Shown here in pieces: positions 10,333 to 19,193 of a DNA stretch of 64,000 nucleotides; positions within the stretch are counted from its first letter, which is position 1, and every line of letters begins with the position of its first letter. Both the position numbers and the translations under genes were made by a program. Source of the stretch: Rhizobium bangladeshense (lineage in GTDB: Bacteria; Pseudomonadota; Alphaproteobacteria; Rhizobiales; Rhizobiaceae); assembly GCF_001662075.1 (NCBI RefSeq), contig NZ_LYPL01000001.1, positions 248,001-312,000 on the forward strand, read 5' to 3'. The notes under the pieces are model-generated. The model searched no databases and was not told the DNA's origin. It was given only the letters and a program-made list of their open reading frames with translations.

Positions 10333-10354
10333 TTGACGTTTGCGTAAACGTCAA
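10333..10354. promoter_or_regulatory. LiuR-like palindromic operator
   Basis: A 22-bp site has perfect arms, TTGACGTTT and AAACGTCAA, around GCGT. It resembles the published LiuR (MerR-family) consensus used for branched-chain amino acid and acyl-CoA degradation genes. It lies upstream of fadE and downstream of no other promoter that I can see. No MerR gene is in the window, so the regulator must be elsewhere. The match was judged by eye from memory of the consensus. Confidence 0.6.
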
Positions 10355-10540
10355 ATTCTGCAGCTTCGCCATCTTTCTCGAAATAAATTCGCGGGAGGCG
10401 AACCTGCGGACGCTCAAATGCCCGAAGGCGCGAGACGTCACCTTCCCTTCCTTGTCCATCATGGAACGGGGTATAAGTGCCAGCGTCTTTCGATCCGTAA
10501 AATTCGGGCCAGTTCGGAAATGCCAGGGAGGGGCGCGGGG

Positions 10541-11230
10541 ATGATCAGTTTCGAGGCGATAAGGCAGCGTGCGGAACAGCGGAAAGGCGGCGCGGCGGCG
10601 CTGCAGGCCTTGCTCGAAAAGCATCGGCCGGATCACGAGAGGCTGCGCGCCATGCCCGACGACCGCGTTCTTGCCGACATGACCCGGCGCATCTTCTACA
10701 GCGGCTTCGTCCAGAAGGTGATCGATGCGAAGTGGCCGGGTTTCGAAGCGGCGTTTGCCGGTTTCGATCCGGCAATGCTGAATATCGCGCCCGACGATTA
10801 TTGGCATGAGCTGACCTCGGACGAGCGGATCATCCGCAACGGCGCGAAGATCATGTCGGTTCGCGCCAATGCCGCTTTCGTCAGGGAGCTGGCGAGGGAA
10901 TATGGCAGCGCCGGCGTCTTCTTCGCCGACTGGCCGCGGGAAGACCAGATCGGCCTCCTCGACCTGTTGAGCAACCGCGGCAGCCGGCTCGGCGGCATGA
11001 CCGGGCAATATTTCCTGCGGGGCATCGGCCGCGACAGCTTCGTTGCGACGATGGATGTGCTTGCATGCCTCAGATCGGCCGGCGTGCCGCTGTCTGCCTC
11101 CGGGACGGCGAAGAAGGACCAGCCGCTGATTCAGAAGGCTTTCAACGACTGGGCCGAGGAGACCGGCCTTTCCTTCATCCATCTGTCGCGCATCAGCGCC
11201 TATTCGATCGATGCGGGAGCGCCGCACTGA
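10541..11230 (+). CDS. DNA-3-methyladenine glycosylase I-like protein
   Basis: This is a 229-residue cytoplasmic protein related to the Tag/adenine-glycosylase family (HhH superfamily). The characteristic stretch is ADMTRRIFYSGFVQKVIDAK, followed by WPGFEAAFAGFDP near residues 65-75, then RNGAKIMSVRANAAFVRE and a helical C-terminal half. Classical Tag enzymes bind zinc through a conserved N-terminal Cys/His set, which I do not see here. This may be a divergent subfamily without the zinc snap, and activity on 3-methyladenine is inferred only. The ATG at 10541 has GGGAGGGGCGCGGGG upstream. It is divergent from the fad operon with a 271-bp gap. Confidence 0.75.
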   Translation: MISFEAIRQRAEQRKGGAAALQALLEKHRPDHERLRAMPDDRVLADMTRRIFYSGFVQKVIDAKWPGFEAAFAGFDPAMLNIAPDDYWHELTSDERIIRNGAKIMSVRANAAFVRELAREYGSAGVFFADWPREDQIGLLDLLSNRGSRLGGMTGQYFLRGIGRDSFVATMDVLACLRSAGVPLSASGTAKKDQPLIQKAFNDWAEETGLSFIHLSRISAYSIDAGAPH

Positions 11231-11702
11231 AATTGCGGCTCCGCTTCTTTCCGGTCCGGCCGCTTTCCGGGGCGGTAGGGTAGCGCCTGCGGCGAAACAA
11301 CTTCCGCGGCGGAATTTCAGCCGGGTTTTCGTTTACGGTCCCGAGGGCGTGAATTCGAACTGCAACATCCGCGGCCGGCCTGACGCGCCATCGGGCGGAA
11401 TGAACCGCAAATTGCCGCCAAAAACGGGGTTTGAGACACAAGCGTTAAAAAATTCTCATCAATATTAACGGCTTGTTTACCACGTTGCGTGAAAGGTGCG
11501 GGTTGAGCAGTAGCGACCCGCATTCCTTTTCCCCGTCTCGCGTTTCTAAAGGATGCCGCTACATCGTTCAGCCTGAGGAAAGTCTAATTGACGATCCTCT
11601 TATGGATGATGCGCTCCGGTCCGCGTGAAGACGCTGGCCACAGACGGAAAAGCCACGGATCGAGCTCTGACGAGAGGTCGAGCAGTCGAAGCGAGCAAGA
11701 AG
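11231..11702. other. podJ upstream region
   Basis: This 472-bp stretch has no convincing gene. Near 11465-11480 it holds TTAA-N7-TTTAC, a near match to the CtrA box. A T-rich segment precedes podJ. PodJ is cell-cycle controlled in related bacteria, so this is where I would expect its promoter. The match is weak. Confidence 0.3.
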
Positions 11703-14700
11703 ATGAACGGATCGCGATCAAATCCTTCCCGGCAGTCCGACAGGACCTCGCTCGATGCGCTGAACCGCACGATCGAAGGGCTGGAGGCGCGCATCGAAGG
11801 GCTGATGGGCAGCGGGCGCGAACAGCGGCCGCGCACGGCAACGGCCGAGCGCGACGTTTACGCCGGCTCCAATTCGCCGCGCCCGGCCAAAGCGCCGATC
11901 GAGCCGCGGCCGGATCCGCTTGCTGAAATCCGCCAGCGCCAGCGCGCGCTGGAAGCCGGCCGCGAGCGGCCTTACGGGCGCGAGCCGGCCCCGCAGCTGC
12001 GCGAACCCGCGCCGCGCGCCGCAGCGTCTCAGCCGGCACCCGCCTTCCGCGCCGGCGAGGATACGATGACGGAGATCGCCCAGGCGCTCGTCAACCTGCG
12101 CCAGGACCTGAAGCGCGACATTTCCGAAGGCGTCACCCGCGAAATGAACGCGCTGCGCACGGAACTGCGCGAGATCAAAACAAGTGCCGGAGACGTCCGC
12201 TTCGCCGACGACATCCGCGCCGACATGAACCGCCTCGCCCAGAGCATCACCCAGCTGACCGGACGCTCGGGCGGCGCGGAAGCGGCCGGCCTGCGTGAAG
12301 ATTTCGAGGATCTGCGATCGCTGATGGACGGGCTGGCGCGCGAGGAATCGCTGCGTCACATGGAAACCCGCTGGGACGGCTTCGAAAACCGGCTTGCCGC
12401 ACTCGATACCGAGGGGCTGCAGGAAGAGCTGGTTTCGCTCGCCTACCGGCTCGACGACATCAAGCGCCATATCGGCGGCATGGGCGAAAGCCCGGCGGTC
12501 CGCGCGCTCGAAGACAAGCTCATCGCCATCGCCACGGCGATGGAGCAGTTCGGCAATATGATCCAGCCGCATGACCGGGTCATGGCCGAACAGTTCGCCG
12601 CCATGGACATGCGGCTCGACGAGATCAGCCGGGCGATCGCGGCCAGCGGACGTGCGGCCGCCAACAGCGATCCGACGCTGATGCAGCGGCTGGAAAGCCG
12701 GCTTTCGGCGCTCGCCGACCAAATCGACGTGATGAGCCATGATGCCGCCAGCCGGGCGACCCCGGCCGATGAGCTGGCAATGCGGCTGGAAGCGCTGACG
12801 GAACGTGTCGGGGAGCTGACCAAGGCGGAGGCGACGTCGCGGCTCGACGAGCGGCTGGAACATCTTTCCTATCTGTTGGAGCGCACGCAGCAGACGGCCG
12901 CGCAGCCCGACCTCACCGGACCGCTGTCCGACATCTCCCGCAAGATCGACGCGCTCGAGAAAGGCGCCGTCAACGACGTGCTGGCGCAGCGGCTCGATTA
13001 TCTCGCGCGGCGCATCGACGAGATGGCTCATCCGCAGCCGGCGACGGCCGCGGCGATCGACGACGGCGCCTTCCGGCGTCTCGAAGGACGGTTGAGCGAC
13101 ATCGCCGCCCGGCTGGAAGAGAGCACAGCAGCACCGCCGACCGATCCGCGGGCGCTGAAAAACCTCGAAGACCAGATCGCCAATCTTTCGGCGCTGATGA
13201 GCGAGCCGCGCGAAAGCGCGGCGATCCCCGCCGATCTCGACCGGCGCATCGGTGCGATCGAAGATTATATGGCGACGAGCGACGAATATATCATCGAAGC
13301 GGCGCGTCAGGCGGCGCAAGCCGTCGTCGAGGCCTATTCGCGCAATGGCGCCCTGCAGGGCGCCGTGCCGGCCGCCGACATGTCGGCGCTGGCGGCGCTG
13401 GCCGAGGATCTGCGCCATCTCGAGGATATCAGCCGCGACAGCGAGGAGCGCACGCACAAGACTTTCAAGGCGCTGCACGAGACGCTGGTGCATATAGCCG
13501 ACCGTCTCGACGGCATGGAAGAACGCGGGCGGCCGGTCGCCCCGATGCCGATCGCCGACGTCGATTTCGATGTCGACCCTTACGCGCTGATGGTGGCCGA
13601 GGCCGCCCGGACGCCGGAAGCCGCACCGGCAGCGATGGCCTCTCCGGTCATCCGCCCGGCTGAGGTCGCGGCCGAAACTGCCGCCCCGGCGCAGGCCGCG
13701 GGCATGAGCGGAGCGAGCGCGATCGCCATCGAAGCGGCGACCAGAACGCCGGAGGCGGCGACGCCGGCGCCGGCAAAATCCAGTCTGCTCGCCAGCCTCG
13801 GCGAGCGGTTGCGCCCCGGCAAGAAAGCCGCGACGAAGGCCGCCGAACGGGCGGTGATCGACCCCGCGCCGTCGATCGATCCTGCCGACGTGGTGCCGAC
13901 GGATGCGTCGAACGAACTGCTCGAGCCAGGTTCGGGCGCGCCCGACGTCAAGAAGATCCTTGAACGGGTGCGCGCCAGCCAGAGTGCCGCACGCGGCAAA
14001 CCTCCCGTCGAGACCGATCGGGCCGATTACATCGCCGCTGCGCGCCGGGCGGCGCAGGCAGCCGCGATGGAAGTGGACGCCAATCCGAAGCAGGCAGCCG
14101 CCAAGGCCGAGAAGAAGGGCGCGACTGCCAAGGCTGACAGATTGGGCAAGAACGACCAGACGGGCAAAACCGGCAAGGTCAGCGCCTTTTCACGCTACCG
14201 CCGGCCGATCCTGCTGGCGATCGGCGCCGTGCTGCTCGCCATCATGGCCTTTCCGCTGGCCCGGACGCTGACGAGCGGCGAACCCGCGCCGCAGCCGCCG
14301 GCGGAGGTCTCGGCGCTGACCGGAGCAACGGAAAACCCGCAGCCGGCCTTGCCCGAAGCAACGTCCGCCCAGCCCGACACGGGCGCTGCGGAGGTGAACG
14401 CTCCCGCAGTCGAGACGGCTCCCCCGGCCGCCGACGGGGCGCAGCCGGAAACAACCGCACCCGCCGCCGGCGATCATCTGACCGATGCTGCCCCGCTCGA
14501 CGGCGAAGGAGCTGCAAGTTTTGCGCCCGCCGCTTCGTCGAGCCCAACGCAGGCAACATCGGGCTTCGTACCGAATACGCCGGCCGCAGCGCCGCAGGCC
14601 GCCATCACCATTCCCGACACCGTGCAGCCGAAATCGCTTGCCGATGCGGCGCAGGGCGGCGATGCGCTGGCGCTGTTCGAGATCGGCGCGCGCTATTCGG

Positions 14701-15479
14701 ACGGCCGCAACGGCATGGCCGTCGATCAGAAGCAGGCCGCAGGCTGGTACCAGCTTTCGGCCGACAAGGGTTTTGCGCCGGCGCAGTACCGGCTCGGCAG
14801 CATGTATGAGAAGGGCAACGGCGTCGAACGCGACATCGCCAAGGCAAAGACCTTCTACGAGCAGGCCGCAAACCAGGGCAATGCCAGCGCCATGCATAAT
14901 CTCGCCGTGCTCTACGCCTCCGGCGCGCTCGGCCAGCAGGATTATACGACGGCCGCCTCCTGGTTCATCAAGGCCGCCAATCTCGGCATCACCGACAGCC
15001 AGTTCAACCTGGCGATCCTCTGCGCGAGAGGCAACGGCGTTCCGGCCGACCTCGAAGAATCCTACAAGTGGTTTGCAGTCGCCGCCAAGGCCGGTGACAA
15101 GGATGCGGCCCAGAAGCGCGACGAGGTCGCCAACGCGATGAAGCCCGATCAGCTCGAGCGCGCCCGCGCCCAGGCCGATCTCTGGAAGCCTGAGCCGCTC
15201 GACCACCGCGCCAACGGCATCGACATCCCCGACGAATGGGCGGGCACCGGCGCGAAGACGGCCTCCGTCGACATGAAGAAGGCAATCCGCAACATCCAGG
15301 CCATCCTCAACAATAACGGCTTCGACGCCGGCGTGCCGGACGGCGAAATGGGCGCAAAAACGGTGACCGCGATCAAGAACTTCCAGAAGTCGATCGGGCA
15401 GCAGCCGGACGGCAAGGTGACCGACGCGACGGTCAGGGCGCTGCTCGAGCGCAACAAGCAGGTGGCGAAGGCGATCTAG
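11703..15479 (+). CDS. podJ: Polar localisation factor PodJ
   Basis: This is a protein of about 1258 residues with PodJ architecture. Residues 1-570 form a long coiled-coil region with repeated LDERL/LEERL patterns (RTSLDALNRTIEGLEARIEG at the start). An Ala/Pro-rich linker is followed by one membrane helix near 833-855 (RRPILLAIGAVLLAIMAF). A periplasmic part holds four Sel1-like repeats (about 978-1142) and a C-terminal peptidoglycan-binding domain (about 1190-1255, ending VTDATVRALLERN). PodJ organises the new or growth pole and anchors other polar factors; in Agrobacterium it helps the growth-pole to old-pole switch. The ATG at 11703 starts the homologous region; upstream codons look non-coding. 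The podJ-fad neighbourhood is conserved in Sinorhizobium meliloti. Confidence 0.9.
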   Translation: MNGSRSNPSRQSDRTSLDALNRTIEGLEARIEGLMGSGREQRPRTATAERDVYAGSNSPRPAKAPIEPRPDPLAEIRQRQRALEAGRERPYGREPAPQLREPAPRAAASQPAPAFRAGEDTMTEIAQALVNLRQDLKRDISEGVTREMNALRTELREIKTSAGDVRFADDIRADMNRLAQSITQLTGRSGGAEAAGLREDFEDLRSLMDGLAREESLRHMETRWDGFENRLAALDTEGLQEELVSLAYRLDDIKRHIGGMGESPAVRALEDKLIAIATAMEQFGNMIQPHDRVMAEQFAAMDMRLDEISRAIAASGRAAANSDPTLMQRLESRLSALADQIDVMSHDAASRATPADELAMRLEALTERVGELTKAEATSRLDERLEHLSYLLERTQQTAAQPDLTGPLSDISRKIDALEKGAVNDVLAQRLDYLARRIDEMAHPQPATAAAIDDGAFRRLEGRLSDIAARLEESTAAPPTDPRALKNLEDQIANLSALMSEPRESAAIPADLDRRIGAIEDYMATSDEYIIEAARQAAQAVVEAYSRNGALQGAVPAADMSALAALAEDLRHLEDISRDSEERTHKTFKALHETLVHIADRLDGMEERGRPVAPMPIADVDFDVDPYALMVAEAARTPEAAPAAMASPVIRPAEVAAETAAPAQAAGMSGASAIAIEAATRTPEAATPAPAKSSLLASLGERLRPGKKAATKAAERAVIDPAPSIDPADVVPTDASNELLEPGSGAPDVKKILERVRASQSAARGKPPVETDRADYIAAARRAAQAAAMEVDANPKQAAAKAEKKGATAKADRLGKNDQTGKTGKVSAFSRYRRPILLAIGAVLLAIMAFPLARTLTSGEPAPQPPAEVSALTGATENPQPALPEATSAQPDTGAAEVNAPAVETAPPAADGAQPETTAPAAGDHLTDAAPLDGEGAASFAPAASSSPTQATSGFVPNTPAAAPQAAITIPDTVQPKSLADAAQGGDALALFEIGARYSDGRNGMAVDQKQAAGWYQLSADKGFAPAQYRLGSMYEKGNGVERDIAKAKTFYEQAANQGNASAMHNLAVLYASGALGQQDYTTAASWFIKAANLGITDSQFNLAILCARGNGVPADLEESYKWFAVAAKAGDKDAAQKRDEVANAMKPDQLERARAQADLWKPEPLDHRANGIDIPDEWAGTGAKTASVDMKKAIRNIQAILNNNGFDAGVPDGEMGAKTVTAIKNFQKSIGQQPDGKVTDATVRALLERNKQVAKAI

Positions 15480-15808
15480 AACGGTTCCCGCCGGCGACGG
15501 ACACGGCGATGTCCTGTTTGCGCCAACCCGGGCGCAAAACGCGCCTCTCTTTTGCTGGAATTGCGCTACAGAAGGCTTGCGGCACAAAGACATCTCGATT
15601 TTTTCCGCCGCCTGTCACGCAATCTGAAAAAAGCCGGATTATGCGGGACAGATCGCTCGGCGCACCCATCGAATCGTCCACTCTCGATCTCCATCGCTAC
15701 CGGGGGCTGATCGAAAGCCTCTGGCAATGATTTCGCAGTACGGTGCGCATTCGAACGGGGACGTGACGGAAACCGCCCGGCAGGGGCGGTCATCATTCGG
15801 GGTCGGTT
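15480..15808. other. Intergenic region, nothing clear
   Basis: There are 329 bp between podJ and the TSUP gene. Short open frames exist on both strands but none has a ribosome site or codon bias like its neighbours. I see no strong hairpin with a T run. Confidence 0.4.
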
Positions 15809-16729
15809 GTGACAATCTATCTGCCCATCGCAGAATTGTCGGTGAACATTTTCATCATTCTCGGCATGGGGGCGGCCGTCGGATTCCTGTCAGGAATGTT
15901 CGGCGTCGGCGGCGGTTTTCTCATCACGCCGCTGCTGATCTTCTACAATATCCCCCCTGTCGTCGCGGTGGCCACCGGCGCCAACCAGGTGGTGGCGTCG
16001 TCGATTTCGGGCGCAATCACCCATTTCCGGCGCGGCAGCCTCGACGTCAAGCTCGGTACTGTGCTTCTGATCGGCGGTCTTTCAGGCGCCACGGTCGGTA
16101 TCTGGATCTTTTCGCTCTTGCGCCGCGTGGGCCAGCTCGACCTCATAATCTCGCTGATGTACGTCATCTTCCTCGGGACTGTCGGTGGGCTGATGCTGCT
16201 CGAAAGCATCAATGCCATGCGGCGCGCCGCCCGCAACGAACCGCCGGCGCCGCGCAAGCCGGGCCACCAGCACTGGGTGCACAAGCTGCCGCTCAAGGTG
16301 CGCTTCAAGAAATCGAAGATCTTTCTGAGCGTCATTCCGATCGTGGCACTCGGCTTTGCGATCGGCATCCTCACCTCGATCATGGGCGTCGGCGGCGGCT
16401 TCATCATGGTGCCGGCGATGATTTACCTCCTGCGCATTCCGACCAATGTCGTGGTCGGCACCTCGCTCTACCAGATCATCTTCGTGACCGCCTATACGAC
16501 GATCGTGCAGGCGGCGACGAACTTCTCGGTCGACATCGTGCTTGCCTTTATCCTGATGGTCGCGGGTGTGATCGGGGCGCAATATGGCGTGCGCGTCGGG
16601 CAGAAGCTGCGTGGCGAACAGCTGCGCGCCCTTCTCGGCCTGCTGGTGCTGGCCGTCGGCCTGCGTCTGGCGATCGCGCTGGTGGTAACGCCGGCCGACG
16701 TCTATTCGGTGGTGATGGGGGGTAACTGA
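15809..16729 (+). CDS. TSUP family (TauE/SafE) anion exporter
   Basis: This is a 306-residue membrane protein with about eight helices arranged as two similar halves. Each half carries the TSUP glycine signature: GMFGVGGGFLITPLLIFYNI near residue 30 and SIMGVGGGFIMVPAMIYLL near residue 191. TSUP proteins move small anions such as sulfite, sulfonates or 2-oxo acids across the inner membrane. The specific substrate is not evident. The start is GTG at 15809. The stop overlaps the start of the TIGR02186 gene by one base (TGATG), which implies translational coupling and a joint function. Confidence 0.88.
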   Translation: MTIYLPIAELSVNIFIILGMGAAVGFLSGMFGVGGGFLITPLLIFYNIPPVVAVATGANQVVASSISGAITHFRRGSLDVKLGTVLLIGGLSGATVGIWIFSLLRRVGQLDLIISLMYVIFLGTVGGLMLLESINAMRRAARNEPPAPRKPGHQHWVHKLPLKVRFKKSKIFLSVIPIVALGFAIGILTSIMGVGGGFIMVPAMIYLLRIPTNVVVGTSLYQIIFVTAYTTIVQAATNFSVDIVLAFILMVAGVIGAQYGVRVGQKLRGEQLRALLGLLVLAVGLRLAIALVVTPADVYSVVMGGN

Positions 16730-17529
16730 TGCGTCTGCTCGCCGCCTTCCTCGCGCTTCTTTGCCTGCTGCCGGCGGTGGCCGGCGCGCAATGGCTGCCG
16801 GGACAATCAACAGAAGCGGTGCGCGAAGGGCTTGAGATCGGCACCTCGACCAGCGAAATCGCCATCACCTCTGATTTCCACGGCGCGGATCTGACGATCT
16901 TCGGGGCGCTCTCCAACACCGATCAACTGCTGCTCGCCATCGGCCAATATGACGTGGTCGTGGTGCTGGAAGGCCCGCGAGAGGATGCGACGGTGCGCAA
17001 GAAGGAACGCGTCTTCGGTATCTGGGTGAATACGCGCTCGATGACCTTCGAGGCGGTGCCGCATTCCTATTCGATGTCGAGCTCGCGGATGATCGACGAT
17101 CTGACGACGCCGCTTGAACTGACCGATCAGGGGATCGGCATCGATCACATTCCTCTGACGCCGGTCGGCTTCGTCGGCGACGGCAGCAATCTCGGCGAAT
17201 TCCGCCAGGCTTTCCTGCGGCTGCAGCAGGGAGGCGCGCTTTACGACCGCAATCCGAGCGGCGTGCGGTTCGTTTCCTCGAACCTGTTCAAGGCGAGCCT
17301 GCGCCTGCCGGCAAATATTCCGAACGGCGTGCATACGGTGCGCGCCTATCTCTTCAAGAGCGGCAATCTCGTCACCGAGAAATCGCTGCCGCTGCGCGTC
17401 ATCAAGACGGGCATCGAGCAGACGATCACCGATGCGGCGCATGACCAGCCGATCCTCTACGGCTGTGCGGCGGTGCTGCTCGCCGTCGTCACCGGCTGGG
17501 GCGCCAGCCTGATCTTCCGCAAGGACTGA
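16729..17529 (+). CDS. TIGR02186 family membrane-anchored periplasmic protein
   Basis: This is a 266-residue protein with an N-terminal signal peptide (MRLLAAFLALLCLLPAVAGA), a beta-rich periplasmic region and one C-terminal membrane helix near 240-262 (YGCAAVLLAVVTGWGASLIF). Motifs such as EIAITSDFHGADLTIFGAL and VRAYLFKSGNLV match the alphaproteobacterial TIGR02186/Alph_Pro_TM family, whose function is undetermined. It is coupled to the TSUP exporter by a one-base overlap. It may therefore be a periplasmic partner that receives or presents the transported anion; this is inference from context. Translation needs no separate promoter. Confidence 0.82.
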   Translation: MRLLAAFLALLCLLPAVAGAQWLPGQSTEAVREGLEIGTSTSEIAITSDFHGADLTIFGALSNTDQLLLAIGQYDVVVVLEGPREDATVRKKERVFGIWVNTRSMTFEAVPHSYSMSSSRMIDDLTTPLELTDQGIGIDHIPLTPVGFVGDGSNLGEFRQAFLRLQQGGALYDRNPSGVRFVSSNLFKASLRLPANIPNGVHTVRAYLFKSGNLVTEKSLPLRVIKTGIEQTITDAAHDQPILYGCAAVLLAVVTGWGASLIFRKD

Positions 17530-17717
17530 TCCGCGCAGAGCGCCACCCCGCAATTTTTCCGAACAAGCGTGAGGCTTTGGGTCGCTGGCCGCAATCCATC
17601 GGCCAACGCCCCTCATTCCCCCCAAAAAAACCGCTTGCAATTCGCTATCGGTCGATTTAGCTTTCAACCAGTTGCTATGAGCAACCGGTTCTGATGGTGG
17701 TTGGAAGGAGGATGGAA

Positions 17718-18275
17718 ATGAGAAAGCTTGTTGTCTGGAACCTGATGACGCTCGACGGGTATTTCGAGGGTACGAAACCGTGGGATATCGACTTCCACAA
17801 TCTCGCCTGGGGGCCGGAGCTGCAGCGCTTGGCCGAGCAGTTCGGCGAAGAAGGGGATCTCCTGGTCTTCGGCCGCAAGACCTACGAGGGCATGGCTTCC
17901 TATTGGCCGACCGCCGAAGGCGAAGGCAAGATCAAGGCCTATATGAACGGCATCGCCAAGATCGCCGTATCCAGGACGATGACCGAGCCCGGCTGGAACA
18001 ATGCCCGCATCGTCAGCGATCCGATCCCCGAACTGACGAAGCTGAAGCAGAAGGACGGCAAGACGATCTTCATCTTCGGCAGCGCCGAGCTTGCCGACAG
18101 CCTGCTGAAAGCGGGTCTTATCGATGAAATCAGGGTCTGCGTGGTGCCCGTCATCCTCGGCGGCGGCAATCCGCTTTTCAAGCCGGCCGACGCCCAGCTG
18201 CCGCTGAAACTCATTGAATCCTCGACGACGCAAGGCGGCGCGGTGATCCTGCGCTATGAGCCGGTGAAGGTGTAG
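17718..18275 (+). CDS. Dihydrofolate reductase family (RibD C-terminal-like) protein
   Basis: This is a 185-residue protein of the RibD C-terminal/DHFR-like fold. The start MRKLVVWNLMTLDGYFEG is typical, followed by DLLVFGRKTYEGMASYWP, IAKIAVSRTM, IFIFGSAELADSLLKAGLIDE and VPVILGGGNPLF. The family binds NADPH and includes pyrimidine reductases, but most stand-alone members such as this have no assigned substrate and are not true folate enzymes. The ATG at 17718 has GGAGG 7 bp upstream. The gene stands alone, with palindromic repeats behind it. Confidence 0.85.
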   Translation: MRKLVVWNLMTLDGYFEGTKPWDIDFHNLAWGPELQRLAEQFGEEGDLLVFGRKTYEGMASYWPTAEGEGKIKAYMNGIAKIAVSRTMTEPGWNNARIVSDPIPELTKLKQKDGKTIFIFGSAELADSLLKAGLIDEIRVCVVPVILGGGNPLFKPADAQLPLKLIESSTTQGGAVILRYEPVKV

Positions 18276-18311
18276 CAGGCTGCGGGCCATGGCTGTGCGA
18301 TGCCTGGGCGA

Positions 18312-18443
18312 AACCCCTCCCCACAAGGGGGAGGGGCTATGCGCGGCACCGTCCCGCGACAAACATCAACGCTTCTGCGGATGAGACGGTGAAGGAAATA
18401 ACGTCGGCGCGGCATTCAAGCCCCTCCCCTTGTGGGGAGGGGT
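18312..18443. repeat. Inverted pair of CCCCTCCCC palindromes
   Basis: Two G/C palindromes, CCCCTCCCC-ACAAG-GGGGAGGGG near 18314-18336 and CCCCTCCCC-TTGT-GGGGAGGGG near 18421-18442, are inverted relative to each other and enclose about 85 bp. A single related copy lies at 8431. This is a REP/BIME-like arrangement. It may also end transcription of the DHFR-family gene. Confidence 0.65.
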
Positions 18444-18541
18444 CTTAGATCGTGGCTCGGCCCCGGTCGACGGCGGCAGCCCTTTCCAAAAAACTTCGTA
18501 TTCGAGTAAAAACCGGTCTTTAACATTTACGAGTTAGTAAT

Positions 18542-18557
18542 CTCTCGGAAACGAGAG
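18542..18557 (+). promoter_or_regulatory. Hairpin that masks a ribosome-binding site
   Basis: CTCTCG and CGAGAG pair around a GAAA tetraloop. The GAGAGG ribosome site of the downstream lipoprotein gene is the 3' arm, 8 bp before its ATG. This could limit translation. It is inferred from sequence pairing only. Confidence 0.45.
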
Positions 18558-18565
18558 GTTTTGTC

Positions 18566-19147
18566 ATGCGTACTCGTATCGTTCTGACCGCCGTGGGTCT
18601 CGCGCTGCTTGCCGGCTGCGCGACGGCGCCGAAGCAGACGAGAAACATCTGCGCCGTCTTCGACCAGCGCGAGGGGCTTTTTTCCAGCTGGCAGAGGGCT
18701 GCCGAACGGACGGAAAAGAAATACGGCGTGCCCGTGCCGATCCTGATGGCGACGATGTACACCGAATCCGGCTTCCAGCCCTATGCGCGGCCACCGCGCA
18801 CCAAGCTCTTCGGCTTCATTCCCTGGACCCGGTCATCGACCGCCTACGGCTATTCCCAGGCGCTCGACGGAACGTGGGATCACTATCAGTCGCAGACCGG
18901 GAACTGGGCGGCGCGGCGCACGAACTTCACCGACGCGATCGATTTCATCGGCTGGTATCATTACCAGAACAGCGTGGAGACCGGCATTCCGCTGAACGAC
19001 GCCTATAATCTCTATCTCGCCTATTATTCCGGTCCGACGGGATATAAGCGCGGCGACTGGCGCTCGAACGGGCAGTTGCAGCAGACGGCGCAGAAGTTCG
19101 CGCGGATGGCGGGGACGTATCAGCAGCAGTTGCAGGGGTGTGATTGA
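18566..19147 (+). CDS. Lytic transglycosylase (SLT-like) lipoprotein
   Basis: This is a 193-residue protein with a lipoprotein signal peptide; the lipobox LLAGC puts the lipidated Cys at residue 18. The catalytic Glu of the lysozyme-like SLT domain is probably Glu67 in MYTESGFQPYARP. Later motifs, AYGYSQALDGTWDHYQ and YLAYYSGPTGYKRGDW, match the GYSQ and AYNxG regions of family 1 transglycosylases. It would cleave peptidoglycan glycan strands while tethered to a membrane, probably the outer one. The ribosome site GAGAGG is the 3' arm of a short hairpin with a GAAA loop. The gene stands alone. Confidence 0.88.
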   Translation: MRTRIVLTAVGLALLAGCATAPKQTRNICAVFDQREGLFSSWQRAAERTEKKYGVPVPILMATMYTESGFQPYARPPRTKLFGFIPWTRSSTAYGYSQALDGTWDHYQSQTGNWAARRTNFTDAIDFIGWYHYQNSVETGIPLNDAYNLYLAYYSGPTGYKRGDWRSNGQLQQTAQKFARMAGTYQQQLQGCD

Positions 19148-19193
19148 TATAATTTGACGGCCTGCCGTGGCCGCCCTATCCGAATGGCAATCG

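Noticed and set aside
8800..10347. Open frame of 515 residues on the plus strand
   Set aside because: It is antisense to the acyl-CoA dehydrogenase gene, with no domain that I recognise.
11718..13493. Open frame of 591 residues on the minus strand
   Set aside because: It is antisense to the coiled-coil part of podJ; the repeats in it mirror the podJ repeats.
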